The position numbers and the translations under genes are program-made. This document shows positions 23,481 through 30,274 of a stretch of DNA of 40,574 nucleotides, in pieces. Each line of letters starts with the position of its first letter. Position 1 is the first letter of the stretch. The notes beneath the pieces were generated by a model. That model was given only the letters and a program-made list of their open reading frames with translations, did no database searches and had not been told where the DNA came from. Origin of the DNA: Planktosalinus sp963977065 (GTDB lineage: Bacteria; Bacteroidota; Bacteroidia; Flavobacteriales; Flavobacteriaceae); contig CAXBNF010000024.1 in NCBI GenBank assembly GCA_963977065.1, forward strand, positions 1 to 40,574, written 5' to 3'.

Positions 23481-23891
23481 TTACTTGCTTTGTGTGTTAT
23501 CTTTAGCTCCTAAAACCACTGTTACGTGATTGGAACGTTTTCTAATTCTGTGTGCACGACCCTGAGGTGCTGTGCGTAAACGCTTTAACATGGTTCCACC
23601 ATCTACGCGAATTTCCTGAACAAAAAGGTTTGCATCTTCTATGCTGGCCTCTTCATTTTTTGCTTGCCAATTTGCAATGGCTGAAAGCAAAAGCTTTTCA
23701 AGTCTGCGTGAAGATTCTTTTGAACTGAACTTCAAAATATTAAGCGCTTTATCTACGTTTTCACCTCTTACTAAATCTGCCATTAGGCGCATTTTTCTTG
23801 GTGATGTCGGGCAGTTATTCAACTTTGCAAAGGCGATGTTTTTCTTCGCTTCTTTGACTTGCTCTGCTCTTTCTCTTTTACGAACTCCCAT
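23481..23891 (-). CDS. rplV: 50S ribosomal protein L22
   Basis: uL22, whose long beta hairpin lines the exit tunnel constriction. 136 residues, including KLNNCPTSPRKMRLMADLVR and the hairpin LKRLRTAPQGRAHRIRKRSN. The hairpin is full length, with no deletion of the kind associated with macrolide resistance. A short N-terminal extension (MGVRKRERAEQVKEAKKN) is present. It follows rpsS by six bases. Confidence 0.97.
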   Translation of the reverse strand: MGVRKRERAEQVKEAKKNIAFAKLNNCPTSPRKMRLMADLVRGENVDKALNILKFSSKESSRRLEKLLLSAIANWQAKNEEASIEDANLFVQEIRVDGGTMLKRLRTAPQGRAHRIRKRSNHVTVVLGAKDNTQSK

Positions 23892-23897
23892 AGCTTA

Positions 23898-24176
23898 TTA
23901 TTTTTTTCCTTTGTTTTTAGCACCTGCATGACCTCTAAAAGATCTTGTGGGTGAAAATTCGCCTAGTTTATGTCCTACCATATTTTCAGTTACGTATACA
24001 GGAACAAATTGTTTCCCGTTGTGAACTGCGATGGTTTGTCCAACGAAATCCGGAGTAATCATAGAGGCTCTAGACCAGGTCTTGATAACACTCTTTTTGT
24101 TTGACTCCACATTGAGTTGTACTTTTTTCTCTAATTTATAATGAACGTAAGGTCCTTTTTTTAACGATCTTGCCAT
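23898..24176 (-). CDS. rpsS: 30S ribosomal protein S19
   Basis: uS19 of the 30S head, 92 residues. MARSLKKGPYVHYKLEKKV start, SRASMITPDFVGQTIAVHNG and VGHKLGEFSPTRSFRGHAG are diagnostic. The gap to rplB is three bases. Confidence 0.98.
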   Translation of the reverse strand: MARSLKKGPYVHYKLEKKVQLNVESNKKSVIKTWSRASMITPDFVGQTIAVHNGKQFVPVYVTENMVGHKLGEFSPTRSFRGHAGAKNKGKK

Positions 24177-24179
24177 AGC

Positions 24180-25004
24180 TTATTTCTTTCTACGTTCTAT
24201 GATATATTTATTACTCGATTTTGTCTTAGTACGGGTTCTGTAACCTTTTGCAGGTATTCCGTTTCTAGAACGTGGGTGACCTCCAGAAGCACGACCTTCA
24301 CCACCACCCATTGGGTGATCGACAGGGTTCATCGCTACCGGTCTAGTTCTTGGTCTTCTACCCAACCATCTGCTTCTACCGGCTTTACCGGAAACTAGCA
24401 ATTGGTGGTCACTGTTTGAAACAGCTCCTATGGTAGCCATACAAGTAACAAGAATCAATCTGGTTTCACCTGATGGTAATTTTACAGTTGCAAATTTACC
24501 GTCTCTTGCCATTAACTGAGCAAATGCACCGGCACTTCGCGCCATTGTAGCTCCTTGACCGGGTCTTAGCTCGATACAAGAGATAATTGTACCAAGGGGT
24601 ACATCAGAAAGTGGCATTGCATTTCCAATTTCAGGAGCAACATTTGCACCTGAGACAAGGTTTTGACCAACTTGCAATCCGTTTTGAGCGATGATATATC
24701 GTTTCTCTCCGTCTTGGTAGTTCAATAAAGCAATGAACGCTGTTCTGTTTGGATCATATTGAATTGAATCAACAGTGGCCGGAATTCCGGTTTTGTCTCT
24801 TTTGAAATCAATAATACGATACTTTTTCTTGTGACCTCCACCTACTTGGCGTATGGTCATTCTTCCGCTGTTGTTTCTACCTCCCGATCTTTTTTTCGGA
24901 GCAAGCAAGCTTTTCTCCGGCTTATCAGTAGTGATGGCATCAAAGCCATTTACTACTCTAAAACGCTGACCCGGGGTAATGGGTTTTAATTTTCTTACTG
25001 ACAT
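24180..25004 (-). CDS. rplB: 50S ribosomal protein L2
   Basis: uL2, needed for subunit association and peptidyl transfer. 274 residues. The C-terminal signature MNPVDHPMGGGEGRASGGHP contains the conserved histidine near the peptidyl-transferase centre, and the end SNKYIIERRKK is normal. It lies 13 bases after rplW. Confidence 0.98.
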   Translation of the reverse strand: MSVRKLKPITPGQRFRVVNGFDAITTDKPEKSLLAPKKRSGGRNNSGRMTIRQVGGGHKKKYRIIDFKRDKTGIPATVDSIQYDPNRTAFIALLNYQDGEKRYIIAQNGLQVGQNLVSGANVAPEIGNAMPLSDVPLGTIISCIELRPGQGATMARSAGAFAQLMARDGKFATVKLPSGETRLILVTCMATIGAVSNSDHQLLVSGKAGRSRWLGRRPRTRPVAMNPVDHPMGGGEGRASGGHPRSRNGIPAKGYRTRTKTKSSNKYIIERRKK

Positions 25005-25017
25005 TGTTGTCTAATTT

Positions 25018-25308
25018 CTAGATGTTGTTGTAAAAATCTATTGTTTCTCCTTCTGCCACCTGTACAATTGCTTTTTTGAAAGCATTTGTTTTACCAGTTA
25101 TGACACCCGTTTTTGTGTATTTCGTCTTTCGGTCGGGACGAACATTCATTGTGCGAACTTTAGTAACAGAAACTCCATATGCTGATTCAACAGCATCTTT
25201 GATTTCAATCTTATTCGCCTCATTTGCAACCACAAAGCCGTAGCGATTTTTGTCTTCAGCATCGCGGGTTGCTTTTTCTGTAATGATGGGTTTAATTAAG
25301 ATATTCAT
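25018..25308 (-). CDS. rplW: 50S ribosomal protein L23
   Basis: uL23, the main docking site at the tunnel exit for trigger factor and SRP. 96 residues: MNILIKPIITEKATRDAEDK start and GVSVTKVRTMNVRPDRKTKY. It follows rplD by five bases. Confidence 0.97.
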   Translation of the reverse strand: MNILIKPIITEKATRDAEDKNRYGFVVANEANKIEIKDAVESAYGVSVTKVRTMNVRPDRKTKYTKTGVITGKTNAFKKAIVQVAEGETIDFYNNI

Positions 25309-25313
25309 AATTT

Positions 25314-25943
25314 CTATTTACTTAAGTTTTGCTCAATCCCTTCTAACGAACTCTCTAACAGCACAAGACTGTTTGCATTCAATATTTTGTAAGTACTTAA
25401 TTCTGAGTTGATTATAACTTCTGTACCTTTCAAATTGCGCGACGACAAATATACATTATTATTTAACTCTCCCAACACAAACAAAGATTTTTTGTTTTCA
25501 AGGCCCAATGCGCCAAGAAGATTTGTAAAATTCTTTGTTTTTGGTGCTTCAAAAGAGAAGTCTTCAATAACATAAATTTGTTTGTCTTTAGCTTTCATCG
25601 ACAAGGCCGATTTACGAGCCAAACGCTTTAATGTTTTATTAAGTTTGAAGGAATAACTTCTTGGTCTTGGACCAAAAACTCTACCTCCACCTTTAAACAA
25701 TGGGTTTTTGATATTACCCGCACGAGCGGTACCTGTTCCCTTTTGTTTTTTAATCTTTCTTGTACTACCTGCAATCTCTGCACGCTCCTTAGCTTTGTGA
25801 GTTCCCTGACGTTGATTTGCAAGGTACTGCTTCACATCTAAATACACTGCGTGATTGTTTGGCTCTACAGCGAAAACATCCTTAGAAAGGTTTACCTCTC
25901 TACCTGTTTCTTTTCCGTTGATATCTAATACTGCTACCTTCAT
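25314..25943 (-). CDS. rplD: 50S ribosomal protein L4
   Basis: uL4, 209 residues, with its extended loop (KIKKQKGTGTARAGNIKNP, then GGRVFGPRPRSYSFKLNK) reaching the exit tunnel. In E. coli L4 represses its own S10 operon at both transcription and translation. Its ATG overlaps the rplC stop codon by one base (TAATG), so L3 and L4 are probably translationally coupled. The structured rpsJ-rplC gap just upstream makes an L4-type feedback site worth considering. Confidence 0.97.
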   Translation of the reverse strand: MKVAVLDINGKETGREVNLSKDVFAVEPNNHAVYLDVKQYLANQRQGTHKAKERAEIAGSTRKIKKQKGTGTARAGNIKNPLFKGGGRVFGPRPRSYSFKLNKTLKRLARKSALSMKAKDKQIYVIEDFSFEAPKTKNFTNLLGALGLENKKSLFVLGELNNNVYLSSRNLKGTEVIINSELSTYKILNANSLVLLESSLEGIEQNLSK

Positions 25944-26554
25944 TATTTCTGAATAATTACATAAGCGTTTTTATGGCCGGGAACACATCCTTTTACCACA
26001 ATCAAGTTCTTTTCAGGAACGATTTTTAAAACTCTTAAATTTTCAACTTTCACTTTTCCACCACCCATTCTACCTGCCATTCGCATTCCTTTGAATACTC
26101 TTGCAGGATAAGATGCAGCTCCAATAGAACCGGGAGCTCTAAGGCGGTTATGCTGTCCGTGAGTAGCTTGACCTACACCGGCAAAGCCGTGTCTTTTCAC
26201 AACACCCTGAAACCCTTTACCTTTTGAAATTCCGGATACATCCACAAACTCCCCTTCGATAAATTGTTCAACTGTGATGGAATCACCTAATTTATACTCC
26301 TCTTCAAATCCTTGGAATTCTACGACTTTACGTTTTGCAACGGTTCCTGCTTTTTTAGCGTGGCCTTCGGCAGCTTTATTAACAGTCTTTTTGTCATCGA
26401 AACCAAGCTGAAGAGCTTCATACCCGTCAACCTCTTTGGTTCTGACTTGGGTAACTACACATGGTCCTGCTTCAATAACGGTACAAGGAATGTTCTTTCC
26501 GTTCTCATCAAAGATGCTGGTCATGCCTACTTTTCTTCCAATTAACCCAGACAT
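25943..26554 (-). CDS. rplC: 50S ribosomal protein L3
   Basis: uL3, 203 residues, an assembly initiator whose finger reaches the peptidyl-transferase centre. MSGLIGRKVGMTSIFDENGK start and the signature FAGVGQATHGQHNRLRAPGS, with the glutamine that is methylated in E. coli in the finger loop. It begins the S10-type block after a 211-base gap, the largest in this operon, and overlaps rplD by one base. Confidence 0.98.
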   Translation of the reverse strand: MSGLIGRKVGMTSIFDENGKNIPCTVIEAGPCVVTQVRTKEVDGYEALQLGFDDKKTVNKAAEGHAKKAGTVAKRKVVEFQGFEEEYKLGDSITVEQFIEGEFVDVSGISKGKGFQGVVKRHGFAGVGQATHGQHNRLRAPGSIGAASYPARVFKGMRMAGRMGGGKVKVENLRVLKIVPEKNLIVVKGCVPGHKNAYVIIQK

Positions 26555-26597
26555 ATTTATTTAATTATTAATTAATACTATTTATTTAATTCTATTT

Positions 26598-26643
26598 AAA
26601 AAATTTCAGGGCCAAAAATACGTTCGACCCTGAATGTATTTTT
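26598..26643 (-). promoter_or_regulatory. Candidate attenuator upstream of rplC
   Basis: In the minus-strand RNA UUCAGGG (26634-26628) pairs with CCCUGAA (26611-26605), then one A and six U follow (26603-26598), a terminator-like end. AAAAAUAC (26643-26636) can instead pair perfectly with GUAUUUUU (26621-26614), and this would trap the 5' terminator arm in a loop. The two 7-8 bp stems are thus alternatives, the arrangement of an antiterminator/terminator switch, 43-90 bases before the rplC ATG. The loop also reads TATTTTTG, a possible -7 box. Confidence 0.5.
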
Positions 26644-26677
26644 ACCGTTTTTCCTTCGCTCGCAGCTCCGGACATGT

Positions 26678-26756
26678 ATACCCACGCAGGTGGGTATCTC
26701 GTTATATAAATGCCGAATTAGACATTTGCAGACGAGATTTCCGCCTTCGCGGAAAT
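26678..26756. repeat. Inverted pair of REP-like hairpins in the rpsJ-rplC gap
   Basis: Hairpin 1 (plus strand 26732-26756) is head ACGAG, stem ATTTCCGC/GCGGAAAT, loop CTTC. Hairpin 2 (minus strand 26702-26678) is head ACGAG, stem ATACCCAC/GTGGGTAT, loop CTGC. They lie head to head, 29 bases apart. All three stem positions that differ are changed on both sides so that pairing is kept. The facing heads (CUCGU/ACGAG) can pair too, around AAATG/CATTT. This is the architecture of REP doublets (BIMEs). No transposase of the RAYT type is in the window. Confidence 0.6.
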
Positions 26757-26765
26757 TTTACTTTA

Positions 26766-27071
26766 TCACACCTTGATCTCAACTTCAACACCACTTGGCA
26801 ACTCTAACTTCATAAGAGCATCAATCGTTTTTGAAGAGGAACTGTAGATATCAAGCAAACGCTTGTAAGAACTCAATTGAAATTGCTCTCTTGATTTCTT
26901 ATTTACGTGAGGAGAACGCAATACAGTAAAGATTTTTTTATGTGTTGGCAACGGAATGGGTCCGGTTACAACAGCTCCAGTATTCTTAACTGTTTTAACG
27001 ATTTTCTCAGCAGATTTATCTACCAGGTTATAATCGTATGATTTAAGTTTTATTCTGATTTTTTGACTCAT
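26766..27071 (-). CDS. rpsJ: 30S ribosomal protein S10
   Basis: uS10 (NusE), 101 residues, MSQKIRIKLKSYDYNLVDKS start and GPIPLPTHKKIFTVLRSPHV, the family signature. It also acts in transcription antitermination with NusB. It directly follows fusA (11-base gap), so the str and S10 operons are fused without tuf between them. The last codons are followed by the REP-like pair. Confidence 0.98.
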   Translation of the reverse strand: MSQKIRIKLKSYDYNLVDKSAEKIVKTVKNTGAVVTGPIPLPTHKKIFTVLRSPHVNKKSREQFQLSSYKRLLDIYSSSSKTIDALMKLELPSGVEVEIKV

Positions 27072-27082
27072 CGCTCTTAAAA

Positions 27083-29212
27083 TTAATCGTTAGATCCTTT
27101 TGCTTTTTTAATTACTTCTTCTGAAATGTTTGAAGGAGTTTCTGCATAGTGTGAAAATTCCATTGTTGATGTTGCTCTTCCTGATGATAATGTTCTTAAT
27201 GTAGTAACATATCCAAACATTTCTGATAGAGGAACAGTTGCTTTAATGGTTTTTGCTCCTGCACGGTCTCCCATATTACTCACTTGTCCGCGACGACGGT
27301 TTAAGTCACCAACGATATCACCCATATTTTCTTCAGGAGTGATTACTTCAATTTTCATAATAGGCTCAAGGATAACTGATCCGGCTGCTTTTGAAGCGGC
27401 TTTATATCCCATTTTTGCAGCAAGTTCAAACGAAAGTGAATCTGAATCCACAGGGTGGAAAGACCCATCCTTAAGTGTGATCTTCATACTATCCATCTCA
27501 AAACCGGCAAGAGGTCCATTTTTCATAGCTTCTCTAAATCCTTTTTCGATTGCAGGAACATATTCCTTGGGAACGTTACCACCTTTGATGACGTTAACAA
27601 ATTCAAGTCCTAATTTTCCTTCTTCGGCAGGCTCCATTGTAAATACAATATCAGCAAACTTACCACGACCACCTGATTGCTTTTTGTAAACTTCTCTGTG
27701 GTCTGCTTTTCTTGTGATAGCTTCTTTATACTCTACCTGAGGCTCTCCCTGGTTAACTTCTACTTTGAATTCGCGTCGCATACGGTCTACGATAATATCT
27801 AAGTGTAACTCGCCCATTCCTGAAATGATGGTTTGGCCTGAAGCTTCATCTGTTCTTACAGTAAACGTAGGATCTTCTTCAGCAAGTTTTGCCAGTGCCA
27901 TTCCCATTTTATCAACATCTGCTTTGGTTTTTGGCTCCACAGCAATTCCAATTACAGGATCTGGGAATACCATACTTTCCAAAACAATAGGATGCTTTTC
28001 TGCAGACAATGTATCTCCGGTTTTAATATCTTTAAAACCAACAGCTGCACCAATATCTCCTGCTTCAATATAATCGATTGCATTTTGCTTGTTTGCATGC
28101 ATTTGGTAGATTCTTGAAATACGCTCTTTATTTCCTGAACGATTGTTCAAAATATAAGAACCGGCATCAAGTCTTCCGGAATAAGCGCGGAAAAATGCCA
28201 AACGACCTACAAACGGGTCAGTAGCAATTTTGAACGCCAATGCTGCAAAAGGCTCTGTTACATCAGGTTTTCTAATTTCTTCTTTTTCAGTATTTGGATT
28301 AATACCAACGATACCTTCTTTATCTACAGGAGAAGGCAAATAACGGCATACGGCATCCAACAGGAATTGAACTCCTTTATTTTTAAAAGCTGAGCCACAA
28401 ATCATGGGTATGATACTCATATCCATAACAGCAGCTCTTAGTGCTGCGTGAACCTCATCTTCTGTAATTGAATCTTCATCTTCCATGAATTTTTCAAGAA
28501 GATTTTCATCATACCCCGCTACTTCTTCTATAAGTTTTGCACGGTATTTTCTTACTTCATCTTTCATCTCCTCAGGAATCTCAACAACATCAAAGGTAGA
28601 ACCAAAATTTTCTTCGTGCCAAACAATTGCGCGGTTTTTGACCAGATCTACAATGCCTTTAAAGTCCAATTCATCTCCAATAGGAAGTACAATTGGCACT
28701 GCGTTTGAACCTAGCATATCTTTAACTTGTTGACAAACAGCCAAAAAGTCTGAGCCTTGACGGTCCATTTTGTTTACAAAGCCCATTCTAGGAACTTTAT
28801 AATTATCGGCAAGTCTCCAGTTAGTTTCAGATTGTGGCTCTACACCATCTACTGCACTAAATAAGAAAACCAAACCATCAAGTACACGAAGTGAACGGTT
28901 TACTTCTACCGTAAAGTCAACGTGACCCGGGGTATCGATAATATTAAAGTGATAGTCTTTTGCATCTTCAGTGGGTAGTGCGTTTTCTTTTGGAAAAACC
29001 CAGGTACAGGTGGTTGCGGCAGAAGTAATGGTAATACCTCTCTCTTGCTCTTGTTCCATCCAGTCCATAGTGGCTGCTCCATCATGAACCTCACCAACTT
29101 TGTGGCTCACCCCTGTATAGAAGAGAATGCGTTCAGTTGTAGTCGTTTTACCTGCGTCAATGTGCGCAGCGATTCCTATATTTCTTGTATATTTTAAATC
29201 TCTTTGTGCCAT
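27083..29212 (-). CDS. fusA: Elongation factor G
   Basis: Translocation GTPase, 709 residues. G1 motif AHIDAGKT at residues 16-23, switch II DTPGHVDF, G4 NKMDR, then domain II, domain III and the domain IV/V region (GKFADIVFTMEPAEEG, VTPEENMGDIVGDLNRRRGQ with VI before). Length and motifs fit the canonical factor encoded in the str operon. rpsG lies 6 bases upstream and rpsJ 11 bases downstream. No internal break is seen. Confidence 0.98.
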   Translation of the reverse strand: MAQRDLKYTRNIGIAAHIDAGKTTTTERILFYTGVSHKVGEVHDGAATMDWMEQEQERGITITSAATTCTWVFPKENALPTEDAKDYHFNIIDTPGHVDFTVEVNRSLRVLDGLVFLFSAVDGVEPQSETNWRLADNYKVPRMGFVNKMDRQGSDFLAVCQQVKDMLGSNAVPIVLPIGDELDFKGIVDLVKNRAIVWHEENFGSTFDVVEIPEEMKDEVRKYRAKLIEEVAGYDENLLEKFMEDEDSITEDEVHAALRAAVMDMSIIPMICGSAFKNKGVQFLLDAVCRYLPSPVDKEGIVGINPNTEKEEIRKPDVTEPFAALAFKIATDPFVGRLAFFRAYSGRLDAGSYILNNRSGNKERISRIYQMHANKQNAIDYIEAGDIGAAVGFKDIKTGDTLSAEKHPIVLESMVFPDPVIGIAVEPKTKADVDKMGMALAKLAEEDPTFTVRTDEASGQTIISGMGELHLDIIVDRMRREFKVEVNQGEPQVEYKEAITRKADHREVYKKQSGGRGKFADIVFTMEPAEEGKLGLEFVNVIKGGNVPKEYVPAIEKGFREAMKNGPLAGFEMDSMKITLKDGSFHPVDSDSLSFELAAKMGYKAASKAAGSVILEPIMKIEVITPEENMGDIVGDLNRRRGQVSNMGDRAGAKTIKATVPLSEMFGYVTTLRTLSSGRATSTMEFSHYAETPSNISEEVIKKAKGSND

Positions 29213-29218
29213 CGTAAA

Positions 29219-29695
29219 TTAAAATCTAAAGTGTGAGAATGCTTTGTTTGCTTCAGCCATCTTGTGTGTATCCATACGCTTTTTAACAGCAGCTCCTTCT
29301 TCTTTGGCTGCAGATAAAATTTCCGCAGCAAGTTTCTGAGACATTGCTTTCTCATTTCTTTTTCTTGAATAAGAAATTAACCACTTCATAGCAGTTGAAA
29401 TTTTTCTGTCTGGTCTGATTTGCATTGGGATTTGGAAAGTAGCTCCACCCACTCTTCGGCTTCTAACTTCTACGTGAGGCATTACATTTGATAATGCATC
29501 TTTCCAAGTCTCTAATCCCGATTTCTCATCGTTTTGTTTTTTTTCTTCTACGATGTCTATTGCATCATAAAAAACTTTGAAGGCAACCGATTTTTTACCG
29601 TCGTGCATCATCATGTTCACAAAACGCGTAACAAGTTGATCATTGAACTTTGGATCTGGTAAAAGCGGTCTTTTTTTGGCCTGTCTTTTTCTCAT
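29219..29695 (-). CDS. rpsG: 30S ribosomal protein S7
   Basis: uS7, the head-domain assembly initiator, 158 residues. MRKRQAKKRPLLPDPKFNDQ start and VGGATFQIPMQIRPDRKIST signature. In E. coli S7 represses the str operon. The gap to rpsL is 19 bases, too short to contain the large S7 site known there. Confidence 0.98.
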   Translation of the reverse strand: MRKRQAKKRPLLPDPKFNDQLVTRFVNMMMHDGKKSVAFKVFYDAIDIVEEKKQNDEKSGLETWKDALSNVMPHVEVRSRRVGGATFQIPMQIRPDRKISTAMKWLISYSRKRNEKAMSQKLAAEILSAAKEEGAAVKKRMDTHKMAEANKAFSHFRF

Positions 29696-29714
29696 GTCTT
29701 CTCTTTAAAAGTTG

Positions 29715-30092
29715 TTAATTACTCTTTGGGCGTTTTGCACCGTATTTAGACCTGCGTTGTGTTCTGCCTGCAACACCAGCGGTGTCTAAGGCTCCACGAA
29801 CGATGTGGTATCTAACTCCCGGCAAATCTTTTACCCTTCCACCTCTAACCAATACTATCGAGTGCTCTTGTAAATTGTGGCCTTCTCCGGGTATGTATGC
29901 GTTTACTTCCTTTCCATTGGTCAATCTTACCCTTGCAACTTTACGCATTGCAGAGTTTGGTTTCTTTGGAGTGGTCGTATATACACGCGTACACACACCT
30001 CTTCTTTGAGGACACGATTCTAAAGCAGCCGATTTACTCTTCTTGGTTATTTTGGCTCTTCCTTTTCGTACTAATTGTGAAATTGTTGGCAT
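29715..30092 (-). CDS. rpsL: 30S ribosomal protein S12
   Basis: uS12 at the decoding centre, 125 residues. MPTISQLVRKGRAKITKKSK start, TTPKKPNSAMRKVARVRLTN and GGRVKDLPGVRYHIVRGALD. The lysines corresponding to E. coli K42/K43 and K87 and the following DLPG are all wild type, so no streptomycin-resistance change is visible. The aspartate that RimO methylthiolates in other bacteria is present. First gene of the 32-gene operon, with a consensus promoter 55-85 bases upstream. Confidence 0.98.
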   Translation of the reverse strand: MPTISQLVRKGRAKITKKSKSAALESCPQRRGVCTRVYTTTPKKPNSAMRKVARVRLTNGKEVNAYIPGEGHNLQEHSIVLVRGGRVKDLPGVRYHIVRGALDTAGVAGRTQRRSKYGAKRPKSN

Positions 30093-30128
30093 ATATAATA
30101 TTTGTTACTAGAATATAATAAAATAATC

Positions 30129-30142
30129 CCCTATTTTTAGGG
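30129..30142 (-). promoter_or_regulatory. Small hairpin at the predicted 5' end of the rpsL mRNA
   Basis: CCCTA/TAGGG form a 5-bp stem with a 4-base loop, beginning about five bases after the -7 box, that is at or next to the predicted transcription start. It could stabilise the 5' end of the operon mRNA. No other role can be supported. Confidence 0.4.
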
Positions 30143-30146
30143 TTGG

Positions 30147-30177
30147 CAAAGGTAGAAATAAATCTTAATTAATCAAA
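30147..30177 (-). promoter_or_regulatory. Promoter of the rpsL-rplQ operon
   Basis: On the minus strand TTTG (30177-30174), a 19-base spacer and TACCTTTG (30154-30147) match the Bacteroidota primary-sigma consensus TTTG-N19-TAnnTTTG exactly. The transcription start is predicted near 30140, leaving a leader of roughly 48 bases before rpsL. This is the best promoter in the window. Confidence 0.85.
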
Positions 30178-30274
30178 TCTTAATTCATTAATTTTCAAAT
30201 AAGTCTTTTTTTATTTTATTCTTTGCACGAAAAGGTCTTAACTTTCGTTTAATTACAACATTATATCCTTACCA

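Noticed and set aside
26615..26622. TATTTTTG as a promoter for rplC
   Set aside because: It matches the -7 consensus but lies in the loop of the attenuator hairpin and has no TTG-type -33 box at 17-21 bases. Kept only as an alternative note.
27246..28733. Several plus-strand open frames opposite fusA (27246-27689, 27765-28073, 28485-28733)
   Set aside because: They lie wholly antisense to a strongly conserved gene, have serine/proline-rich shadow composition, and resemble no protein family.
29715..30092. Resistance-type changes in rpsL
   Set aside because: The lysines at the positions equivalent to E. coli 42/43 and 87 are intact.
30223..30247. Promoter for the Omp85-like gene from TTTG (30223) and TACTTTCG (30240)
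   Set aside because: The spacer is only 13 bases against the usual ~19, and the -7 box has a mismatch. Too weak to list as a feature.
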